Shown here: one piece after another, positions 1-5,474 of the stretch
Position numbering within the stretch: the first letter of the stretch is position 1
How the letters are laid out: the number at the start of each line of letters is the position of its first letter
Assembly: GCA_903872255.1 (NCBI GenBank)
Contig: CAIQJW010000116.1
Location: forward strand, 1 to 6,247
Length of the DNA stretch: 6,247 nt
Direction of reading: 5' to 3'
Source of the DNA: an uncultured delta proteobacterium
Lineage (GTDB): Bacteria > Desulfobacterota > Syntrophorhabdia > Syntrophorhabdales > Syntrophorhabdaceae
Notes under the pieces: model-generated
What the model was told of the DNA's origin: nothing
What the model saw: only the letters and a program-made list of their open reading frames with translations
Databases searched by the model: none
Made by a program: the position numbers and the translations under genes

Positions 1-777
1 CTTTTCAGTGACAGAAAATGCCAGAAAATATTGGTCAATGTTCTTATAATAGAAATTCGATAACATCACGGGGACGTATTTATATCCGCTACAGGTCAAC
101 AGGTGAGCTTCAACGATCCTCGCAGTTCTTCCGTTGCCATCTCTAAACGGATGGATAAGACCAAGATAGTAATGGGCCAGGGCTGCTCGAATAATCGGTT
201 CCAGGCTTAAGACCCCTTCACTATTCATCCAATCTATGAAAATCTTCATCAAGGATTCGATATCGGCTAAAATCTTTGGAGGAGTGTATATTCCTCCATG
301 GTCTTTGTCGCCAACTTTTACTTTTTCATTTCTGTACTTGCCAGGTAGGTTATTCTCATACTTAACTTTATCGGTAATTATTCTGTGAACTCTCTTTATT
401 TGATCTTCTTGAAGCAGCATGTTCGTTCCACTTTGTGGGCAACTCACAACAAATTCATTATAGGCTTCTTGTAAGTTTTTTATCTCCTGTTCAAATTGTT
501 CCAGTTGTCTTGAGACATCTATGGGTTTTTCAACTATCTTACCAACCTTTTCTTCCGAAAGCGGATTGCCCTCAATTGCAGCAGTACCAAAAATAGAACG
601 TTTAACAAGCTCTTCTTCAAGAGGAGCTGCGTACTGCGGGACTATCGGCAGGTCTCGAATAGTCATGTACAATGTTTTTGCCTCTGTGAGGGATTCCATC
701 AACTTCGAAGCCTGGTATCTTGAACTGAAAGTAATAAACCCGGATTTGAACGTTTTAGCAGTCCTCATTTTGTCCAT
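1..777 (-). CDS. Fic family protein (AMP-transferase), 3' end outside window
   Basis: Fic enzymes usually transfer AMP from ATP to a Ser, Thr or Tyr hydroxyl of a target protein in the cytoplasm. I translated 259 residues from the ATG at 777 to the window edge, with no stop. The active-site motif HPFRDGNGRTAR is complete at residues 209-220 (catalytic His209, phosphate-binding GNGR). The usual substrate-flap segment HGGIYTPPK lies at 160-168. Residues 65-70 read TAAIEG, which fits the inhibitory-helix motif (S/T)xxxE(G/N). Glu69 would occlude the ATP site, making this a self-inhibited Fic with the inhibitory helix N-terminal to the core (class II). No separate antitoxin gene is seen. An AAGGA Shine-Dalgarno at 784-788, 6 nt before the ATG, supports the start. 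The missing C-terminus often holds a winged helix in this family. The gene is clearly AT-richer than the caspase gene next to it, suggesting separate acquisition. The target is unknown. Confidence 0.95.
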   Translation of the reverse strand, partial: MDKMRTAKTFKSGFITFSSRYQASKLMESLTEAKTLYMTIRDLPIVPQYAAPLEEELVKRSIFGTAAIEGNPLSEEKVGKIVEKPIDVSRQLEQFEQEIKNLQEAYNEFVVSCPQSGTNMLLQEDQIKRVHRIITDKVKYENNLPGKYRNEKVKVGDKDHGGIYTPPKILADIESLMKIFIDWMNSEGVLSLEPIIRAALAHYYLGLIHPFRDGNGRTARIVEAHLLTCSGYKYVPVMLSNFYYKNIDQYFLAFSVTEK

Positions 778-814
778 ACAAAGTCCTTATGTTACTTACA
801 GTTAAATAATGTTT

Positions 815-843
815 ATTATAAAATTTGTCATGCTAAATGTCAA
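815..843 (-). promoter_or_regulatory. Consensus sigma-70 promoter of the Fic gene
   Basis: On the minus strand, TTGACA (843-838) and TATAAT (820-815) are both perfect consensus hexamers, with the optimal 17-bp spacer. Transcription should start near 807-809, giving a leader of about 30 nt that contains the AAGGA ribosome binding site. The sequence TGACA occurs twice, 12 bp apart (826-830 and 838-842 as TGTCA on the plus strand). The first copy is inside the -35 box and the second in the spacer, so a regulator could bind there; that part is inference. The promoter lies just past the caspase stop codon, so the Fic gene does not need read-through from upstream. Confidence 0.75.
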
Positions 844-857
844 GATACTTGCAAGAG

Positions 858-876
858 TATGGGGTCATCTCTTTAT
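858..876. repeat. Half-copy related to the inverted repeat at 5251-5413
   Basis: The 19 bases TATGGGGTCATCTCTTTAT match TATGGGGTCAAATCTTTAT at 5248-5266 at 17 of 19 positions. The match includes the TAT just outside the terminal repeat there. The caspase stop codon (TCA on the plus strand, 865-867) lies inside it, so the last residues IKR and the stop of that gene are written in the repeat. No second inverted arm is visible nearby. It may be a solitary end of the same element family, or chance similarity. Confidence 0.4.
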
Positions 877-3870
877 GACGGCTATCGGAAAATCCTGTAT
901 GGTTTGCGGCTTGGTCGTGGTCGGCGTCTGCTGGCCTTCCGTTAATTCCTTGACCCGCTCGGAAAGGTAGAGGTCGAGCATGTTGATGCTGATCTTGCCC
1001 TTTTTCGTGTAATCGGCCTTGCCTCCCAGGCCTTCGATCAGGGCCTTCGTGAAGGCCCCGTTCCCCCATTCGGGCCGCTCGAGAGAAAATTGCCTGCCTG
1101 TTGACGATGCGAAGACGATAGCGCCATTTTCTGCGCTCGACAGTTCGTTTGCGATATTGGTTACATCGCCGATAGCCTTGCGGGTTCCCATGACATTTCC
1201 CGAATGGCACGTGTCGACGAAGACCAGTGTCTTCCCGGCGAGATTTGCCACCGTATTTTTTATGTCGGCATAGGGAACGCCCGTCCGCTTGATACTGTTC
1301 TTGTCGAATGTTGACGGAACAAAATAATATACACCCGTATTGTCGTTGACCCCGTGGCCCGACAGGAATATCATCGCCACATCCTTGCTTGTTGTTTCTC
1401 TCTGGATCCATTCCAATCCGTCAACGATCGTATCTCGTGTGGCCTGCTCGTCGATGAGCAGCCGCGCCGCAACGTCCCGGTAAAGCTCATTCTTCTGTTT
1501 TTTCATTTCTTCAACGAAATCCCGGGCGTCCTTCGCCGCGAACTTGAGCTGCTTGTCCGGAGGGAAATTGACATACTTGCCGACACCGATAGCGAGGATA
1601 TAGAGCCTGGGCAAGACGACGAATTCATCCGTTTTCCGGGCTCCCTGCCATCTTATTTTGATCGTCGTCGGTTCGCTTGAACTGAACTGATTGGAGGCAA
1701 TGATCGATATGTAGGAATCTTCTGTCGGAATGGACAGCGTCAACTGGCTGACAGCGCCCGCATCCTTGTACGGGCCGGTGTCCGCTTCAGCCTTTGCGGC
1801 CCCCGGATCACTTTCCTGCCCGGCAGGTTTCGCGGGCTGCTCCAGGGTTACGTCCCGCGTTGCCGCAACGGGCCTCCCGTTGACGAGGGCCTTGACATTT
1901 GTTATTGGCTCACCCGAGGGTGACCTGACAGTATATTTCACGGTGACCTGGCTGCCGGCAATACCGGCACCGTCATTAGGAGAAACAATGGTCACTACCG
2001 GAGGGAGGATCTTTTTGATGGACACGTCCTCTGCCGGCCTTTGCCGTCCCGATTCCGCATTGGCGAGTTGAACGGCCTCTTTTTCGTCCCTGGAGGCCTC
2101 CAGCACCTTCTCGATCACGTCGGGTCTGTAATATGTGCTTCTGAACCGCGAAACAGGAAAAAAATCCGAAACCATATCGGGGCTCAAATTGACGTGCCAG
2201 CCCATTAATTCCTCGGCACCCGCCGAGGCATCATAGTAGCCGGACGGCGTCCAGATTATCCACCGCTTCTTGTCATTGTGCGGGAAAAACCCCAGGATCT
2301 GTTTGCCGTCGCTTGTGCGGTACCATCGTATCGTCCCGTCGCCAAAGGCTGCTACCGCGATCTTTCCGTCGCCGGAGATGTTCACCGCCCACGGTGTAGC
2401 CGGGGCCACAGTATTCCATCTTTCCACGCCGTTCCTGCCAAAATAGCGAAGGTGCCAGCCCGTTCCAAGAAGAAATGACTGTTTGTCCGGCGCAATTGCG
2501 AGGGTCCTCGAGAACTCATTGGGCTTGAGAGCTATGGGTACCCCGTTGAGCTTTGGTTGATATGTATCCTCCCAATCGGTGATGGCGAGTCCTTCAGACG
2601 GCGCCGTCACGGGAAGTTTCATGCTGGAGGAGGGATTTTTCCCGGACCCTGGTGAAAGGGCTGTAAGGGCCCTGTCCTGTACCGAGAAACGGGCCGGGGA
2701 ACTGCCCGTCACCTCGTACTCGAACTGCACGGCGAATCCATTGCCGGACACGGCGAAGCTCTCCCTGATCTCTCTGTAGTCGGCCACGGACGGCATCACG
2801 ACCATGGTCCGCGTGCCGTGTTTGTCGAAGGTCCCGAACGAGGGTTCCGCGGATGAATAGGCGATGCCGCCATTCTTCAAGGGGATAATGTCAAGAATGC
2901 TGCTTTTCACGCCATCTAATTTGTAGGGGCCGCCTGTCGAGTCTTTGGCCCACCTCATGATCGGGAACTGGCCATCCGCCTGGTACATGCCGCCGGCATA
3001 GAGATACTGACCATCCGCCGACCAGCAGACGATCTCGACGTTGCCATTCTCGGCGCTCCCGGTCCCCGGTGAATAAGTGTACGTAAGGTCCTTACCAGAG
3101 AGCACATCGATCTTCCGGGAATCGTGGTATCCCACGGCAATCCGGGAACCATCAGGGGTGAAGCTGACAGAAAAAGGCTTCGAGCCTCCCTGCGGCTTTA
3201 CTTTGGCGATCAATTTGAGATTGCTGTCATAAAGCCGGATGAAACCGTCATATGATGTAGTGACCAGCCGGTTCTGTCCGTCGAAGTCAGCACCGTACGA
3301 ATCTCCTCCGTACTGGGTATCTTCGCCGGCGAGAGAGAGGTCAGACACTCTGTAGGCCCGAAAACCGCTTTGCCCGCCCATCATTACAACGAGGTACCTT
3401 CCGTCTTTCGAATATCTCATGTGCCGGATCACGTTGGGAATATCCGGTATTCGCCCTTTCATTTTTCCGCTTGCGCGGTCAAAGAGATAGACATTATGAA
3501 ATATGTCCCCGCCCAGGGTCCAGCCCGCGCACGCGACCGTCTCGCCATCGGGCGACATATCCGCCGAATAAATGTAGCCTTCGTATTCCTTACCGATCGG
3601 CGGCCTGAGCGTCCTCAAGAGTTTGCCATTCGCCGCGTCCCAGATGCGCACGGTTTTGTCGTCCGAGCCCGTGACTATGTAGCGGTTTTCCCTGTCGGTC
3701 CCTATTCGGCGAGCAGGGGCGAGATGCATCCCCGTCTCGATCCGGAAAACGGGTTCGGTGGACATGTTGTTTGGCGGTCGTGTCTTGTACACCGTCTGGG
3801 AAATCCCGACCGAACAATAAAGGAGCATGGCAAGGGCAAGACAGATTGATTTCAGAAGAATGCGTTGCAT
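865..3870 (-). CDS. Exported WD40-repeat caspase family protein (peptidase C14)
   Basis: This is a predicted cysteine protease of 1001 residues, probably periplasmic or secreted. The N-terminus has a basic start (MQRILLK) and a hydrophobic stretch to about residue 23, with likely signal peptidase I cleavage near Ser24. Cys19 does not sit in a good lipobox. WD40-type blades follow: GSDDKTVRIWD at 68-78 is a classic repeat end, with others near 102-131, 193-215, 233-262, 279-294 and 494-525. A conserved segment (about 539-590) that begins WTPSGYYDASAGAEELMGWH is typical of WD40-caspase proteins. Residues 623-741 look like an Ig-like beta domain, interrupted by an Ala/Pro/Glu-rich linker (about 675-705). 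The caspase fold spans 752-998, with His839 in FLSGHG and Cys888 in VDTCHSG, so the catalytic dyad is intact. The propeller presumably senses a ligand or partner and controls the protease; that is inference. The ATG at 3870 has a weak AGG site overlapping the stop of the small upstream gene, which suggests coupled translation. Substrate and cleavage specificity cannot be read from the sequence. Confidence 0.95.
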   Translation of the reverse strand: MQRILLKSICLALAMLLYCSVGISQTVYKTRPPNNMSTEPVFRIETGMHLAPARRIGTDRENRYIVTGSDDKTVRIWDAANGKLLRTLRPPIGKEYEGYIYSADMSPDGETVACAGWTLGGDIFHNVYLFDRASGKMKGRIPDIPNVIRHMRYSKDGRYLVVMMGGQSGFRAYRVSDLSLAGEDTQYGGDSYGADFDGQNRLVTTSYDGFIRLYDSNLKLIAKVKPQGGSKPFSVSFTPDGSRIAVGYHDSRKIDVLSGKDLTYTYSPGTGSAENGNVEIVCWSADGQYLYAGGMYQADGQFPIMRWAKDSTGGPYKLDGVKSSILDIIPLKNGGIAYSSAEPSFGTFDKHGTRTMVVMPSVADYREIRESFAVSGNGFAVQFEYEVTGSSPARFSVQDRALTALSPGSGKNPSSSMKLPVTAPSEGLAITDWEDTYQPKLNGVPIALKPNEFSRTLAIAPDKQSFLLGTGWHLRYFGRNGVERWNTVAPATPWAVNISGDGKIAVAAFGDGTIRWYRTSDGKQILGFFPHNDKKRWIIWTPSGYYDASAGAEELMGWHVNLSPDMVSDFFPVSRFRSTYYRPDVIEKVLEASRDEKEAVQLANAESGRQRPAEDVSIKKILPPVVTIVSPNDGAGIAGSQVTVKYTVRSPSGEPITNVKALVNGRPVAATRDVTLEQPAKPAGQESDPGAAKAEADTGPYKDAGAVSQLTLSIPTEDSYISIIASNQFSSSEPTTIKIRWQGARKTDEFVVLPRLYILAIGVGKYVNFPPDKQLKFAAKDARDFVEEMKKQKNELYRDVAARLLIDEQATRDTIVDGLEWIQRETTSKDVAMIFLSGHGVNDNTGVYYFVPSTFDKNSIKRTGVPYADIKNTVANLAGKTLVFVDTCHSGNVMGTRKAIGDVTNIANELSSAENGAIVFASSTGRQFSLERPEWGNGAFTKALIEGLGGKADYTKKGKISINMLDLYLSERVKELTEGQQTPTTTKPQTIQDFPIAVIKR

Positions 3871-3878
3871 AATATTAC

Positions 3879-3998
3879 CTATTCTTTTGGATTTTTTGTA
3901 AGGGTCAGACCATCATCCGGATTTTTGTAAGCGTGGGTCTCGTATGTAAGAACGGCTACGAGAAAGGTACAGAGCACAGCAAGAAATGTTTTATTCAC
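3879..3998 (-). CDS. Putative 39-residue secreted peptide upstream of the caspase
   Basis: I do not recognise this small reading frame. A GTG at 3998 is preceded by AGGGA with 5 nt spacing. It encodes a 23-residue signal-peptide-like segment: NK, then a hydrophobic run FLAVLCTFLVAVL, then a polar region ending THA. A 16-residue polar tail, YKNPDDGLTLTKNPKE, would be released after Ala23. The TAG stop (3881-3879) is 8 bp before the caspase ATG and overlaps its ribosome binding site, so the two genes are probably cotranscribed and translationally coupled. The same frame stays open up to an ATG at 4190 (103 codons), and another ATG lies at 4031. I prefer the GTG because it has the best Shine-Dalgarno and a normal signal-peptide length. 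The 4190 start would also be nearly leaderless from the candidate promoter. The peptide could be a ligand, inhibitor or coupling leader for the caspase; its function is unknown and the gene could be spurious. Confidence 0.45.
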   Translation of the reverse strand: MNKTFLAVLCTFLVAVLTYETHAYKNPDDGLTLTKNPKE

Positions 3999-4095
3999 GT
4001 GTTCCCTTTTTCCTGAACGGTGATCCTGCATTCCCGATAAGTTTTGCAAATGGCTGCAATAATCGCAACAGAAATTCTTTGTAATTCGTGTCGCG

Positions 4096-4145
4096 GGGTG
4101 GAATCCACCCGGTAAAGATGATCTTGAACCGCCCGAAAAACGGGC
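4096..4145 (-). other. Two hairpins in the leader of the peptide-caspase unit
   Basis: Two compact inverted repeats lie in the region transcribed ahead of the small peptide gene. GGGTGGA-A-TCCACCC (4096-4110) is a perfect 15-bp palindrome around one base. GCCCG-AAAAA-CGGGC (4131-4145) is a 5-bp stem with a 5-nt loop. Neither is followed by a T-run on either strand, so they do not look like intrinsic terminators. They may structure the mRNA leader, or the first could be a DNA-binding site. I could not match the stretch to a known riboswitch consensus. Confidence 0.4.
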
Positions 4146-4199
4146 AAAAGAAAACATGGCGCAACTAACAGATATCACGAGGAAAAGCATGATATGTTA

Positions 4200-4228
4200 C
4201 GTATAGCACCTACAAGTCTTGTACAAAA
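4200..4228 (-). promoter_or_regulatory. Possible promoter with palindromic operator for the peptide-caspase unit
   Basis: On the minus strand, TGCTATACG is an extended -10 candidate (TATACG at 4205-4200, preceded by TGC). With a 17-bp spacer the -35 would be TTTTGT (4228-4223), which is weak. The palindrome TACAAG-T-CTTGTA (4211-4223) fills the spacer, where a bound repressor would block polymerase. Start of transcription would fall near 4193, leaving a leader of about 195 nt before the GTG at 3998. Both the promoter and the operator role are inferred from pattern only. Confidence 0.3.
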
Positions 4229-4298
4229 CCTTTTGGCTTCAGTCGCCAATTACGAATCGAAGGCGAAAAACAACATTTCCACGTATTCGGTGGAGTTA

Positions 4299-4333
4299 AT
4301 AAAAAGCCCCCCCTGCTATGGGAGGCTTTTAAA
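4299..4333 (-). terminator. Intrinsic terminator after the cold-shock gene
   Basis: Read on the minus strand, AAAAGCCTCCC pairs with GGGGGGCTTTT (11 bp with one G-U pair) around a short loop, and the stem is followed by a run of T. It starts about 20 bases after the cold-shock stop codon and is a convincing Rho-independent terminator. A second weaker hairpin, TCCAC/GTGGA (4278-4294), followed by a T-rich stretch on the minus strand, may act as a backup. The terminator insulates the peptide-caspase unit from the cold-shock gene. Confidence 0.85.
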
Positions 4334-4353
4334 CACAAAATGAAGTTCAGGCC

Positions 4354-4554
4354 TTACAGCTTGCGAACATTCTCAGCAGCAGGGCCCTTAGGGCCTTGGA
4401 CAACCTCGAAACTTACACGATCACCCTCAGCCAACGATTTATAACCTTCTCCCTGGATCGCAGAATGATGTACGAATACGTCCTTGCCGCCGTCCTGCTC
4501 GATAAAACCAAATCCCTTTGAATCATTAAACCATTTAACTTTTCCTTCAGGCAT
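4354..4554 (-). CDS. CspA-family cold-shock protein
   Basis: This is a 66-residue single-domain cold-shock protein, the normal length for the family. Such proteins bind single-stranded RNA and DNA in the cytoplasm and melt RNA secondary structure, often acting as RNA chaperones or antiterminators. RNP1 is KGFGFI (residues 13-18) and RNP2 is VFVHH (26-30), both complete, with the usual start MPEGKVKWFN and the conserved GPAAENV near the C-terminus. The ATG at 4554 is chosen over an in-frame ATG at 4632 because AAGGAG sits 5 nt before it and the protein then starts like its relatives. It is monocistronic, with its own terminator at 4299-4333. Which csp paralogue it is, and whether it is induced by cold, cannot be told from the sequence. 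Confidence 0.97.
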   Translation of the reverse strand: MPEGKVKWFNDSKGFGFIEQDGGKDVFVHHSAIQGEGYKSLAEGDRVSFEVVQGPKGPAAENVRKL

Positions 4555-4596
4555 CCTTTCTCCTTTGTATCGGGTTTCTCCGTAAAACCATTTATA

Positions 4597-4625
4597 ATAA
4601 TAAGTATGATACAGTTCCTTCTGAA
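4597..4625 (-). promoter_or_regulatory. Candidate promoter of the cold-shock gene
   Basis: On the minus strand, TTCAGA (4625-4620, 4 of 6 matches to the -35 consensus) and TATTAT (4602-4597, 5 of 6 matches to the -10 consensus) are separated by 17 bp, and the surroundings are AT-rich. The resulting leader would be only about 36 nt, much shorter than the long thermosensing leader of Escherichia coli cspA. This suggests that cspA-type leader control is absent, but the start site is unproven. Confidence 0.35.
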
Positions 4626-4632
4626 AATGCAA

Positions 4633-5001
4633 GATTATTCCCTATTTACCATCAGGCACCGGTTGCAATCTGAAATGGTCAGGTTTTCATGATTCTGTCG
4701 GATTGTTGATAACAGGAAGGAACAAAGCCACGATAGATTGCCAGTTCCCGGGATACTCCCATTCTGTAGAGACCCAAACTCGGAAACTGGACCGGTTCAT
4801 TTTGGGCAGGTCATCCGCGAACATTTTATCTTGAAACTAAATCGATATTGTACGACAATGGATTTTGAGGCGAGCAAAAAAATGAGACATCCAGACCATT
4901 TCCGTGAAGCCACCGGAAGAGTTTTGGCGATGCTTTTAAAAACGTTTAGATCACCTGACCGTGGAGTCATCAGATAATCCTTATCGATCAAGGAGGGAAC
5001 C
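4633..5001 (+). other. Intergenic region with no convincing gene
   Basis: This 369-bp divergent intergenic region separates the minus-strand cold-shock gene from the plus-strand gene at 5002. Overlapping open frames on both strands (4738-4977 plus, 4797-5003 minus) lack Shine-Dalgarno sites and recognisable domains, so I treat them as chance. The only structure I can point to is a weak promoter candidate at 4831-4859 for the gene at 5002. Confidence 0.5.
4831..4859 (+). promoter_or_regulatory. Candidate promoter for the 75-residue protein gene
   Basis: TTGAAA (4831-4836, 5 of 6 matches to -35) and GACAAT (4854-4859, 4 of 6 matches to -10) are spaced by 17 bp. The -10 overlaps a short inverted repeat, ATTGT-ACG-ACAAT (4847-4859). 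It would give a leader of about 135 nt before the start at 5002. Weak evidence from pattern alone. Confidence 0.3.
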
Positions 5002-5229
5002 ATGGAACTAGAAGAGGCCTGGCAGGTTAATTACAGGCGGGTGACAGTCAAGATGTCTGACGGTACCCTTTACGCAGGAAAACTGAATATCCGCGATTTC
5101 GATCGAGCCTCCGATTTCTTTCGACATGCAGAAGAGCAGTTTTATCTCATGGTGGTTTCGGTGCCGGACGGGTCCGAGAAGGTCATGATGTTAAATAAGA
5201 ACTTCATAATATCGGCCGAGGCAGAATAG
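5002..5229 (+). CDS. Small conserved-looking protein of unknown function, 75 aa
   Basis: A strong GGAGG site at 4992-4996, 5 nt before the ATG, supports real translation. The protein is soluble, with no signal peptide or membrane segment. Its sequence alternates short beta-like stretches: RRVTVKMSDGTLYAGKLNI (13-31), FYLMVVSV (47-54) and KVMMLNKNFIISAEAE (60-75), with a more helical middle, DFDRASDFFRHAEE (32-45). The pattern 'V-x-V-x-(M/L)-x-DG-x-x-x-x-G-K-(L/I)-x-I' is what one expects from a small Sm-like or SH3-like barrel. I have the impression that similar short proteins occur in deltaproteobacteria, but I cannot name a family with confidence. It is convergent with the phosphorelay gene and probably monocistronic. 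Its function is unknown. Confidence 0.75.
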   Translation: MELEEAWQVNYRRVTVKMSDGTLYAGKLNIRDFDRASDFFRHAEEQFYLMVVSVPDGSEKVMMLNKNFIISAEAE

Positions 5230-5250
5230 ACCGTACACCTCAGAAGCTAT

Positions 5251-5413
5251 GGGGTCAAATCTTTATTCTTGACAAATACACCGGTCCTGATAATTTTGCC
5301 GTCGACATATCCAGAAGAAGGTTCTCGGACAAGATGGGCATGATAGGAAGCCGAGCAGCCGTTTCCGGGAACGGGAAGATGCGCTTCAAATTCAAGGATA
5401 AAGATTTGACCCC
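5251..5413. mobile_element. MITE-like element with 20-bp terminal inverted repeats
   Basis: The left arm GGGGTCAAATCTTTATTCTT (5251-5270) is matched in inverted orientation at 5394-5413 at 19 of 20 positions. The outer 16 bases (5251-5266 against 5398-5413) are perfect. Each arm carries an internal TCAA/TTGA dyad. The 123-bp interior has further dyads: CTCGG (5324-5328) against CCGAG (5351-5355), and the near-perfect palindrome CCGTTTCC/GGGAACGG (5359-5374). No transposase is encoded, so any mobility would depend on an enzyme elsewhere. Similar ends are, to my knowledge, found beside REP-associated or Y1-type transposase genes in deltaproteobacteria, but I cannot confirm that here. As RNA the arms would form a long stem, possibly ending transcription of the flanking genes. 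Confidence 0.6.
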
Positions 5414-5439
5414 GGTGACCCCGGTGACCCCGGTGACCC
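5407..5439. repeat. 9-bp tandem repeat TGACCCCGG, 3.7 copies
   Basis: Three exact copies of TGACCCCGG (5407-5433) are followed by a partial copy, TGACCC (5434-5439). The first copy begins inside the right terminal repeat of the 5251-5413 element, so the array appears to have grown by slippage from the end of that element. The repeat is too short and spacer-free to be a CRISPR array. Confidence 0.85.
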
Positions 5440-5453
5440 TGCTTTGTCAACAC

Positions 5454-5474
5454 TCCCGTCAGGACAGTACGGGA
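5454..5474. other. Hairpin downstream of the phosphorelay gene
   Basis: TCCCGT (5454-5459) and ACGGGA (5469-5474) form a perfect 6-bp stem around a 9-nt loop. It lies about 60 bases past the stop codon of the minus-strand gene ending at 5536. There is no T-run on either side, so it is only a weak terminator candidate. Confidence 0.3.

Noticed and set aside
778..864. Antitoxin gene partnering the Fic gene
   Set aside because: The 87-bp gap holds the promoter and leader and no open frame. The inhibitory motif is already within the Fic protein itself (residues 65-70).
833..1411. 192-codon open frame on the minus strand inside the 3' part of the caspase gene
   Set aside because: It overlaps the caspase catalytic region in another frame, is full of Arg/Gly/Gln of the type produced by a GC-rich shadow frame, and has no ribosome binding site or domain.
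3370..3849. 159-codon plus-strand frame opposite the start of the caspase gene
   Set aside because: It lies antisense to the signal peptide and WD40 region, has no recognisable family and is explained by the codon pattern of the real gene.
4096..4145. Cyclic-di-GMP or other known riboswitch in the caspase leader
   Set aside because: I looked for the conserved GEMM elements and found no match; only two isolated hairpins remain, so no riboswitch class is claimed.
4738..5003. Overlapping open frames on both strands (4738-4977 plus and 4797-5003 minus) in the intergenic region
   Set aside because: Neither has a Shine-Dalgarno site or a recognisable domain. The minus frame also begins inside the ribosome binding and start region of the well-supported gene at 5002.
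5407..5439. Possible CRISPR array
   Set aside because: The unit is only 9 bp with no spacers, so it is a simple tandem repeat.
5454..5474. Rho-independent terminator of the phosphorelay gene
   Set aside because: The hairpin is perfect over 6 bp, but no T-run follows on either strand and it is about 60 bases past the stop, so it is listed only as a hairpin.
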